DNA of 64,000 nt, from contig JARGXX010000138.1 of the NCBI GenBank assembly GCA_030374765.1, positions 1-64,000 on the forward strand. The letters are read 5' to 3'. This stretch comes from Agarophyton chilense (Eukaryota; Rhodophyta; Florideophyceae; Gracilariales; Gracilariaceae). This document shows positions 11,226-20,052 of the stretch, piece by piece (the first letter of the stretch is position 1; each line of letters opens with the position of its first letter). The notes under the pieces are model-generated. The model saw nothing but the letters and a program-made list of their open reading frames with translations, searched no databases and was not told the DNA's origin. A program made the translations under genes and the position numbers.

Positions 11226-12475
11226 TTACGCATCGAATCTGAGATAGAAATTTCCGAACGTTCAATTGCTGCAGTGCTTCCAAGTTCAGAAGCGTGATTA
11301 AATTTCCAAAAGCAATACTGACATCTGACAGTGAATCCCTATTGTAGATGGTTTTGACGATCATCTCGCTCCTTCACCCGAAGCGATGTCTTTGTCACTG
11401 ATTGTAGAGTATAGATCTTGAGCCCTTCCAAACAACTAACTCTTCAGCATTATGTCACAAAGCCATAATGTTCTCTTGTTCGAATTTGAGTCGGAAAACT
11501 TTTCTTGGAACAATGTTTATAATACCACCGCCTTTGCGTAGTCCTCCTGGTTGCCTTTTCCGTCAGTTAACGGGACGTTTTTCAAGTTCCATGAAAAAAG
11601 TGAACGGCTGGGCCTGACGGAGGATAATGCTGGTGCTGGTCCCATTACTAACGATTGAGCCGGATTAAGAGCCGTAGCGGTGATTCTAAGACAAACTAAG
11701 GTGCAAGTGAGATGCGATGCTCAGTCAGATAATCTACTGAGTCATCTGCCCACGTTTTTGTAGACAATAGTATATGCTCATATAAATGCACTAACCGCAA
11801 ATGCAAGTCTGAGCGGACGTCAGAGCACGCGAGGGCTCTCGGGCTCACTGCATGGCATCATGTTACTATCCATCGACATTCATACAGACGGGCGTCCGGA
11901 AACATTTAGGACAGCTTGCACATCAACCCGGTAGGGAGAGAAAGCTGGAAAAGAGTGTAGGCTACGTACACTTGAGTCTCACATATTTCTACCAGGTCGC
12001 GGAAGCGGGAGATGTTGGGCTCGAGTAGGTTGTCCGTGTAGCGAAGGCGGATGAAAGTTATGCGGGCGGATGCTGTTCGTTTGTTCGTTATGCGGGACGA
12101 ATTCCACCGTTATGGATGGCTTCCTGTAGTTTTTGGAGGTACTTAACAGGGGAATTCACCCTACCGTACCGCGTGTGCCATAGATGCTACGAATTGTAAG
12201 GATCCTTGGAAAATGCGCGCATAGGCAAAGTATTTCAGTGAAAGTGAGTACTGTTCTCCGGTTGTGCTTGACACCGGGGGAGTAAGCTGATGCGGGCGCA
12301 TTGCATGTAGGATATCGAGTAGTACGTATTTATGTTTGTTATGAAGATGGAAATGTTGTTGCAACCCAACGAATCGTACTTAAGCCGTAACGTATTACTT
12401 CTACAAGCTAACTTGTAGAATGTAGTTTCGCGTAACCGCAGTATAGCTTAAACTACCTAATGACAAAGTAAACTA

Positions 12476-12517
<42 letters not shown>

Positions 12518-12566
12518 ATGGGTGCACTAGCCTAATTCCAGCATAGTGCATAACGCTAATGGTCAA
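11226..12566. other. Gene-free stretch left of the inverted repeat
   Basis: No convincing gene, LTR or RNA gene is visible. The only clear structure is the (TC)n run at 12479-12515. Short open frames (for example 12161-12364, minus) show no family motif. Confidence 0.5.
12479..12515. repeat. (TC)n microsatellite
   Basis: An uninterrupted TC dinucleotide run of about 18 units, 50 bp outside the left arm of the inverted repeat. Confidence 0.97.
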
Positions 12567-12718
12567 AGAAGCGTTCTCTCACTAAGAAGGCCAACGGTAA
12601 ACTAATGAACGTCTTAGTATAGTGTTTGAACGTCTATAGTGTTACACTTGTACGTCTCTGGACTGCATTTTTAGAAAAGAATGCTCGGCAGCAACAAAAA
12701 CGCAGGCATCTCAGAAAT

Positions 12719-12724
12719 TTTATT
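12719..12724 (-). promoter_or_regulatory. Polyadenylation signal AATAAA of VWA1 (left copy)
   Basis: AATAAA on the minus strand about 255 bp after the VWA1 stop codon, inside the conserved 3' flank. The right arm has the same signal at 49638-49643. Confidence 0.5.
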
Positions 12725-12977
12725 GAAACAGACTTCATGAGATAGCAATTGAGCTGAAGACGCAAAAGCGAATCATTCAAGGAGAATTAATTGAACGATC
12801 AAAGAACTTATGGATTCTTCATGGGAGGCGAAGTTCAGTTGGGGAGGGAAGGGTGAAAAAAATTCCAAGAGAGAATCCTTGATTTCACATCAATTTCTCT
12901 CCTGGAAAGGACAGAGATCATTTTTTAACAAATATCATAGTACCGCCCTGTGGGAAGATTTGGAGGTGCACTACTAA

Positions 12978-13679
12978 TTAGAAGCTGTCGTCTGTGTTCA
13001 GCTCGATGCCGCAAATGTCATAAACAAGGTCGTCAATGACAAAAGATAGCTCAACATAGTCATCAATCGCGAAGACTCGCGCCGATGAGCCGGCAATCTG
13101 TTCCAGAACTGAAGTATCCTGGTACCCGATACCTACGGTTGATACAACACCTTGAGCCCTCTCCCGGAAAGTGTTGGCACGACGGACTGGATCACCTCCC
13201 AAATTGTTCCTGCCATCACCGAGCACCACCATCTTGTTGGCATGATTTGAGTTCGGGTTGCGGCGCATCTCTCTCCTCAGCTGCCTGTCGCAGTACACAA
13301 TACCAGAACCCACTGAGGTGGCTGGATCATTTTGGAATTGTGCGTTTCTCACGCGCAAGTTGAAGGTTTCGACGTTATCGGTCAAAGACGAGATCCTGTA
13401 CGTCTGGGAACCGTACTGTCCGGCGGCGAATTTGGACCTACTGTCAGCTCCGACGATGGAGGTGATATCAATGAGGAAGTTCTTTTCAAGGCCAAACTGG
13501 GTCGAGCTGACTGACCCACTGGTGTCGACGGCAAAGCACACGTTGACGCTGCATCCACGGTTTGCGACTTCGGCTGTGGCGGTCCTCACTGTGTGTTCGT
13601 ACATGAGCTTGGCGTCTTCGTTAGACAGACAAGACGCCAGCGTGAAGAAGAGAGCGAAGGCGGAGATTAGACCCAACAT
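12978..13679 (-). CDS. VWA1, secreted von Willebrand factor A domain protein (left copy)
   Basis: The 233-codon product begins with a signal peptide (MLGLISAFALFFTLASC), a short spacer, then one VWA domain to the C-terminus. The MIDAS motif is intact (CFAVDTSGSVS, D-x-S-x-S). A GSGIVYCDRQL segment and VVLGDGRNN, in the position of the usual S/G-D-G strand, follow. Four cysteines (GC-x4-C, YC, DICG) recur in the two paralogues and may form disulfides. The ATG at 13679 is preferred over an in-frame start at 13850 because a TATA-like box lies between them and the shorter form has a clean signal peptide. VWA domains usually bind protein ligands through a divalent metal. The ligand is unknown; an extracellular or cell-wall role is inference. 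It is divergent from VWA2 across 1.4 kb. Confidence 0.9.
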   Translation of the reverse strand: MLGLISAFALFFTLASCLSNEDAKLMYEHTVRTATAEVANRGCSVNVCFAVDTSGSVSSTQFGLEKNFLIDITSIVGADSRSKFAAGQYGSQTYRISSLTDNVETFNLRVRNAQFQNDPATSVGSGIVYCDRQLRREMRRNPNSNHANKMVVLGDGRNNLGGDPVRRANTFRERAQGVVSTVGIGYQDTSVLEQIAGSSARVFAIDDYVELSFVIDDLVYDICGIELNTDDSF

Positions 13680-15071
13680 TTTTGAGTTAGGATGTGGGAA
13701 GGGCTTTCTAAGGTCAAAAGCTGAGGTGCAAGACTTTGTGAGCGAACTGGGATGAGATGAAGGGATTGCGTTTTGGCGAAAACAGGCGAATGGCTTATAT
13801 ATAGGAAGTGAAGGAAGGGGGTGAGCGAAATCAATGGATTGAAGTGCCATATTTCATGGAAGGACGATCGCATTTTTCATGGTAGGATAGATTCAAGAGT
13901 ACTGTTGCAAAACGCTTTTCGGTGACGAAGGAAATATGAAACTGAGACTGTGTTTCGAGGCCCCTTTCGTCGCGGGGAAGACAAGTCCTCTCAAAAACAA
14001 GGACGGGAATTCAAACTCGAACCGTGTACTGTTGTTGACAGTTTTTTTCCTGGCTGCTGCTGATCACAATACTCCAGCGAAGGACGATTGCCTTGTCCTG
14101 GATCTCAAGTTTTCAACGGCCCTATCCAAGGAACGAGACAGCTGAGGAGCTATCGGAGGTGGTACAGCAGGAGCTCCAACAAGATACACGCCGTGGAGGG
14201 GTGCAAATGCGCAAATGAAAGGTTGGCTGTGCACCTGTGGTTGTGATTACAACTCAGCAGCAATAGACGAATGCTTCTCGGGCTGTCGCAGGAGGCGAGC
14301 GCGTTGGGATGATAACCCATACACAGAGAAGGGAAGCGGCGCAACCAGCCAAAGACGTACACGTAGCCATGCAGCGACGTGGCCACGTGGGACTCCAGCT
14401 GCAGCAAAGAGCTGGTAAGAACGCCCGCTGACGAGCGCTGTTGCACACAGCAATGCAATGCTTCCGCTCACGAAGTTAACACAAGGGTCACCGTTTGGCC
14501 TCGTTTTTGTACCTTCCTTCGCAGTATGCAACATAACGTGCATCTGCCATACTGCAAACTCGCAAAGTGTAATCAGAAGCAAAGAAAGGAAAGAGCTTTG
14601 TCGAGAACTCCGCAGATGTATGTAGCGAATGCCCTTGCTTTCAATGGATTCCTGCGTCTCTGTTGGATACCAATCTAAACGTAGCAAGCTGGCATCCGAG
14701 TGGACGACGACAAGGATATATGCTCACACTGTTCATTGCTGGAAAGCTTGAGACAGAGTTTCACAGCCGCTCCACCCCAGGAACTGGTCCTCGTCATACT
14801 GGCGACGATGGCGCAGCAAGCATCCGAGCCACTCTCGCCTACAGCTCGGGCCCGTTCTGCTGTTCCAATTCCATTCGTGCTTCCCCCTGTTTGCGGGCTC
14901 ATACGACAAGTAGACGGCAGCAATAGCTTATTTGCGCATAGCACTGTTCCCAATCAGTCGGAGTGTCGAAGCCGTTTGTTTTTCTGACTTTTCTTCTGTT
15001 TCCCTAATCTACCTTGCACTCAATTCTTTCGAGGGCGCGTGCTCACACTTCCACAACTGCAGCTCATTTCA
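13680..15071. other. Shared intergenic region between divergent VWA1 and VWA2
   Basis: About 1.4 kb separate the two divergently transcribed genes, duplicated in the right arm at 47291-48682. It holds the VWA1 TATA box. Overlapping open frames on both strands (14150-14690) have no recognisable domain and no codon pattern that favours one strand, so no gene is called. Confidence 0.5.
13794..13803 (-). promoter_or_regulatory. TATA-like box of VWA1 (left copy)
   Basis: Minus strand TATATATAAG about 115 bp upstream of the VWA1 ATG, followed by a pyrimidine-rich leader. It is repeated exactly in the right arm at 48559-48568. Confidence 0.6.
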
Positions 15072-15734
15072 ATGAAGTGGTTGGCAACGTGGGGTCCCTG
15101 CTTTGCTTTCTTGCTCGTTTGCGTCTTGGGCCAGCCATCCGGCTGCGCTTCGGAGCGGATCAGCGCGGTTCCTACCGTCGTGGAGCGAACAGCTCGCAGA
15201 CCATGCCCGGTGGACGTTTGCTTCGGTCTTGAGGGTGGTAACATCACCAAGAGACAATTCATACTACAAAAGCGTTACTTTGAGAGTATTCTCACAAGCC
15301 TTTCCGTCACAACAGGCGTAAAAGTCGCGGCCATCGAGTATGGCGCTTCCAACAGAGTCATATTTGGACCCACGTCAAATCTGACCATGGCCTTGCGCAA
15401 AGCCTTTGATTTTACCTACCGAGCATCCCCCGCTACCTCGCTATCAGCACCGATCGTGTACTGTGACAGGCGTCTGCGAGTGGAATCCGAAAGACCTTCG
15501 AAAATAGTTCTGTTCAGCACTGGAGAAAGCAACTTGGGCGGCGACCCTACGAGACGAGCAAGGGTGTTCCGAGAGAGGTCTGAAGGACAGATCATCGTAG
15601 TATCTATTGGAAATCAAAACCGTAATGTATTGGAGAACATAGCCGATGGCCGCTCGAGCTTGTTTTCCCTTGAAACGGAACAGCACCGCGATTTGGTCTC
15701 TAATCTAACCAACCGAATCTGCCGCAAAGATTAA
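15072..15734 (+). CDS. VWA2, secreted VWA-like protein with lost MIDAS (left copy)
   Basis: The product has 220 residues. An ATG at 15072 gives a signal peptide (MKWLATWGPCFAFLLVCVLG); an in-frame ATG 33 bases upstream is possible but would bury it. The fold-defining segments align with VWA1: PCPVDVCFGLEGG replaces CSVNVCFAVDTSGS, TSLSAPIVYCDRRL replaces TSVGSGIVYCDRQL, and LFSTGESNLGGDPTRRA replaces VLGDGRNNLGGDPVRRA. Metal-coordinating positions are therefore lost (D to E, the serines gone, GDG to STG), while the four cysteines remain. It likely still folds and is secreted but cannot bind metal in the usual way. The frame is open in both arms. Confidence 0.85.
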   Translation: MKWLATWGPCFAFLLVCVLGQPSGCASERISAVPTVVERTARRPCPVDVCFGLEGGNITKRQFILQKRYFESILTSLSVTTGVKVAAIEYGASNRVIFGPTSNLTMALRKAFDFTYRASPATSLSAPIVYCDRRLRVESERPSKIVLFSTGESNLGGDPTRRARVFRERSEGQIIVVSIGNQNRNVLENIADGRSSLFSLETEQHRDLVSNLTNRICRKD

Positions 15735-16091
15735 GCCAAAAAGCCATAAGCTGTGGCATACGAAAACTGTGATAGGCATGCTTGGAGCAATCTTGGCATT
15801 TAATCTTTGCATAATGCGATTATGATTCTCTTTATCTCTATATTAAACCTATATTGGAAATCTGCTGTACTTGGGTTTCTTCCTTCTTCCAGAGAATTCA
15901 AAACAGAAATTGCAGCCTTTCGACAAGCGCCTGGTCATTCGAAGACAATGCTACAGTATTGTGAAGTTGTTCAAGTGCAGGAAAGTTTCAACTCTTATGT
16001 GAAACACTGGGTGATCGGCAGAAATAAAAAAACGTTCTTTCTGAACTGTTGTCGAGTTCTCCGGCCTGAACTTTGCAGTCATTGTTAAATC

Positions 16092-16385
16092 TCAAAGCCA
16101 TGCAGAACAAATCTGAACAGGCAATCTTTTCCGTGCGGTGAGTTCTGGATCAAAACATCTGAGCTTTTCGTACCAATCGTTTTTTGGAACTTTCTCACAT
16201 CTTTTCACGGGTTCATTTCGGCGGACCATCTCACGTGGCCTTGAATTGGATTCAACCGGTCGAGAATACCAAATCCAGCGAACACATCCATATCCCGTTG
16301 AATTTGTCACGTACGTTTGCGGTGACCAAGTCTCAAGTTCAAAGTTTTCGACGCCTACACGACAAGTTTTGTTGCGAGTATTCAT
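16092..16385 (-). CDS. Small unrecognised ORF near inner end of left arm
   Basis: A 97-codon frame (start MNTRNKTCRVG) is kept intact and identical in protein sequence in the right arm (45977-46270). An overlapping frame on the opposite strand (16138-16491) is also open in both arms, so openness alone does not prove coding. No domain, signal peptide or membrane segment is recognised. Confidence 0.2.
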   Translation of the reverse strand: MNTRNKTCRVGVENFELETWSPQTYVTNSTGYGCVRWIWYSRPVESNSRPREMVRRNEPVKRCEKVPKNDWYEKLRCFDPELTARKRLPVQICSAWL

Positions 16386-17167
16386 CGTTCGCCATGCTAT
16401 CTTTGGATTTGATAAGATCATGCAGACCGATAGTGAAGCTTTTGGCAAATATTATAGTCCCAAATCAGAATTCGAAATCCGTCATCCATGACGTCAAGTT
16501 GGCATAATGAGCGAGGATGAGTTCCCACCCAAACCATAAACAGTACCACCCTCACAGCAGATTCTAAAAATCATACGACATCAATGCAAGAGAATGGAAG
16601 GACAAACCAGCACGGAGCGTTTTGCACGACTGCACGTATGACATACCGCCCCCAGAATTGATTTCCCTATCCAGAGGGTATGCCAAAAGATGCATCCATG
16701 CATTTATTATGGGTCCCCATCTGTTGCGACATAGCGTAGAGAAACAATTTCAGAGAGCATTTCAATTTTGCGATTCGACACGGAGGCGAGAGCAAAGGTG
16801 AAACAAGAGCACCGCGATTATTGAGAAGTCGCCAACAATTCTCAACAACTACTGTTGTCTCATCGCATTTCTTTTACGATCATTGACTCTCCCTGATGGT
16901 TATGTAACATATATAATTCTTACTGACGTTTTACTCAAGAGTTCTCTCCGAGACACCATTATTACAACAAGGTTCCAAGACCACATGTGACGTGGAAATG
17001 TTTATGCTCCGAGTGCAACCAGTTTTAGAGCTCTCTTGGGATCCAGTATATCTATAGTGCAACACATTGAAACACCTTGACTTGAAAAGGGCAACGAAGA
17101 GATTGCATCTCTTTCCATACCATTGTCGGTGATCATCCAAGCATCCGTTCGTGTGTATTTGGTAAAA

Positions 17168-17839
17168 ATGAAGTTGTTTTCGAGGATTGCCTTGGGCACA
17201 TTCTTGGCTTTCGTGATCAGTGTCGCTGGTTTGCCCCATCTTAGCCCTACCGAAAGTTCTCATATTCCGATAGTTCGAAGCTTTCACAAAGACGGCGACT
17301 GCCACATCAATATCTGTTTCGCTATAGATGGGAGCGCTTCGATATCCAACTCGGAATTTGAAATGGAAAAGTCCTTTGTCATTGATGTTACTTCTATAGT
17401 AGCAGCCGTCCATAATGCAACGTACTCTGCGGTGCAGTACGGCCTCCAAAGTTACCAAATATCCTCTCTAACTGAAGACATAAACGAATTTCTGCTCAGG
17501 GTTGATGGCACCCATTTGCGGGGAGATCCAAAATCATCTCCTGGTGATGGCATTGAGCACTGCTTCTTTGAGTTGGCAAACGCACCACAGGGTGTTTCCA
17601 AAATAGTATTGATTGGGGATGGGCGACACAATCATGGTCGTGATCCAATGATTTCAGCTCGTATCTTCAAACAGTTTTTTGGGGAAAATGGTTCGCTGAG
17701 TGTGATAAATGTCGGACATAGCAATTTGGAGTACATGACGGATCTTGCTAATGCCGGTATCGGGGATGTTTTTCTTATTGACGACTTTATTGAACTTTTC
17801 ATTTTAATTGATGATATTGTGTTTGACATTTGTGGATAA
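17168..17839 (+). CDS. VWA3, diverged secreted VWA protein outside the arms
   Basis: The 223-residue product starts at 17168 with a signal peptide (MKLFSRIALGTFLAFVISVAG). An in-frame ATG 15 codons upstream would place polar residues before it. The VWA domain has an intact MIDAS (CFAIDGSASIS), a GDGIEHCF segment where VWA1 has GSGIVYC, and the strand VLIGDGRHN. It ends FDICG, as VWA1 does. The cysteine pattern matches VWA1 and VWA2. It sits 0.6 kb inside the left arm and has no counterpart beside the right arm, so it was not part of the inverted duplication. It is a third paralogue of a local cluster. Confidence 0.88.
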   Translation: MKLFSRIALGTFLAFVISVAGLPHLSPTESSHIPIVRSFHKDGDCHINICFAIDGSASISNSEFEMEKSFVIDVTSIVAAVHNATYSAVQYGLQSYQISSLTEDINEFLLRVDGTHLRGDPKSSPGDGIEHCFFELANAPQGVSKIVLIGDGRHNHGRDPMISARIFKQFFGENGSLSVINVGHSNLEYMTDLANAGIGDVFLIDDFIELFILIDDIVFDICG

Positions 17840-20040
17840 ACTGGACCCTTGTGACGGTTTTTTCACAGTATGATACGTTTAAGATGTGCGCAGAAAAATT
17901 TTCGCGTGCCAATCAATTACGGCTCTTTAGAGTTGTTTAAAGCTAAATATCGGTCTGAAAAGCTCGCATAACAAGTTGCCTGTCATAACGAAAGGGCCAT
18001 GGCTGGCCCAGGCAATTCCATAACAAGTTTCGACGTTGTCTAGCACTCTCTTTGTTCAGGGTACCACGTGTATCAAAATTGTGTACAAAACTGATTGTTG
18101 CAAATTATGATTGAAGCATGGGTAAAAGAAAGTGTTGCGTATTGAAAGGATAGAAAAACTGACAGACGAACGCGCAAGACCTTGAATGGACCGAGACAAA
18201 AACCCTCTCAATTGTAGCAATACGTTGCGATGCGCTGAATAGAGCAAAATCAGAAACACTGTTACTTGTGATTCGTTTCTTTTTCTAAGCTTTACAACAA
18301 AAAAATATATTTGTCCGTGAAGGGTTCTACCTCTCTGAGTGATAAACATGTATTTGACCACTTTTTCCCCTTTTTCCAAAAATATGGACGTATAAATTTA
18401 AGAATGTCTACTCCGACAATTTGATCCAAATACCTAATGAGCGTTTTCAGAGACTGAAGAAAATGAACTTTCAAGGAACGAGAAGATGTTTTTTCATGCT
18501 GTGTGTGGACGCCATTTTCTGGGCTGCTAATGGCGCGGGTGGTGACAGACCCAGTAGAACGAAATGCCAGGGGGTACCAGTCTACAACCGTAGACAAAAC
18601 GACAGAGGCCGGCGGAAACGGCCACCCAGTAAAGGCCCAGGGAGCACTAACAAACGATACAACCCCTCCGAAGAACACCTACGAGCGCCCGCAAGCCACT
18701 GCAGGGCTGCACTCGTAGTGGGGAAAGGTTGATGCTAAAGACGGCCGGAGACCAAGCCGCCAAGGAAAGTGAAAGGGGGAAGCAGGGCTGAGAGAAGTGA
18801 GGGTGCCCCAGGAGCTTCCCGGGAAAAGTCGTCTCCCCCCGCAGAGTTGGCGCCGAAGCGCTCGGCTCGGGGGTTTATATAGACGATCAGAATATTGCAT
18901 AAACTCCACTCATGCATAAGACAAAGCCCAAAGGCTACACCCATAGCCTTGAATTTGGGACGTCTTCTAGTAGACCTCCCTAGAAAAGGCTCTGTCTATT
19001 CTGATGACGTCTATATAATACGTGGTTGGAATCTGGAATCACCAGTTCCACCGTTTCATCCAAACATGAATCCTACGACCTTGATCCGAGAGATGACCTG
19101 ACGACGATACCGACTCATCCAGCCGCGAGCCGGTATACGCGCCGGTGTTGGACCTTGAAGCCGAAGAATTGGACAGTGAAGTGGACCAGAGCGTCACCCA
19201 TGCGTCCGTGGAAGCGGTCGTAGACCAGTTCCAACTGGTCGTGTACGACGCTATGGCTGGCCACCCTCAACCTGACAACGCGGTCGAAGTCGACGCAGTG
19301 CGTTGCGGCGACGCAGCCTGCTTGGGCGACGCAGCGCGGTTGGGCAGGCGACGCTGTGAGAGGGACGGAGGCGGTGGAGGCGAAGGCCGCGAAGGCGGAG
19401 GCCATGGATGCGGAAGAGGCTGTTGGGGCGCATACTAGGGAGAGGGTTCATGCGCGCTGCGACGGCAGAGCGACGATGGGGCGCTTGACGAAGCGCGGCA
19501 GGTTGGTGATGCGGGCGCAAGGGCGGCCGAAAGCTGCGACGACAGCGGGGAGCCAGACGGTGCTGGGGGGCGGCGGTGGCCGAGGAAGAAGGTGCAAACG
19601 GAGGAAGACGGAGATGGCGCCGCGGACGGTCGCGGCGCCGTCTTGGGTGATGGAGACTGGTAAGGGCGTCTGGCCGGTTTTGGAACGGGGTGGTGTGTTT
19701 TGAAGCGAATCTCAATCTCGAGATTCGCTTCCACTTCCACCATCCCAACTGGCCGTTCCACACCAACCAATCATCGGTGTGGAAGTCCCAGGTGCAGGGA
19801 CAGGAGGATTGCTCCGGTCCACAGGACAGGTACCGGGAGACATCCTCCTGTCCTTGCTGGGCGGTTACACTGTGCGAATGGTGACGCCAATGCAGGGCTT
19901 CATAGATGAAAGCAATGTTTACATTGTTAACATGGCCTGGATGAGGTAGCAACGAATTTACAATAGAGCGTCATCGATCATGATTCTAAATCTTTGTACC
20001 CACTGTGAAAAGACTCTGACGCAACTTTCCTTCGATCTCG
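17840..20040. other. Gene-free stretch with hairpins at its right end
   Basis: No family-level coding signal was found. The GC-rich part at 19150-19680 gives long open frames on both strands with low-complexity Arg/Gly/Ala products, which is expected from composition. Three successive hairpins occupy 19702-19853. Confidence 0.45.
19702..19853. repeat. Three consecutive hairpins
   Basis: Arms are 19702-19713/19720-19731 (GAAGCGAATCTC, 6-base loop), 19756-19764/19776-19784 (TTCCACACC) and 19798-19809/19842-19853 (GGACAGGAGGAT, with an inner CCGGT/ACCGG). All are perfect. The function is unknown; it may be an end of an unrecognised mobile element. Confidence 0.7.
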
Positions 20041-20052
20041 TTTCTGTCCGCC

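Larger units (their letters stand above)
12567..16566 (+). repeat. Left arm of about 4-kb inverted duplication
   Basis: This segment recurs in reverse complement at 45797-49795. It contains the whole VWA1 gene, the intergenic region, the VWA2 gene and their flanks. Sampled stretches differ by only scattered substitutions: VWA1 is identical in protein and VWA2 differs by one Ser/Tyr. Near the inner end the identity drops to roughly 90% over the last ~190 bp (16380-16566). The outer boundary is sharp at AGAAGCGTTCTC (12567). Confidence 0.95.

Noticed and set aside
12978-13850. Longer 290-codon version of VWA1
   Set aside because: The extra 57 codons lie across the TATA-like box and leader, and the ATG at 13679 gives a clean signal peptide. 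The same applies to the right copy.
14150-14953. ORFs in the VWA1-VWA2 intergenic region
   Set aside because: They overlap on both strands and have no domain; conservation in the other arm reflects the duplication itself.
19145-19952. Several overlapping Arg/Gly/Ala- or His/Arg-rich ORFs
   Set aside because: They are open on both strands in a GC-rich block without any family motif.
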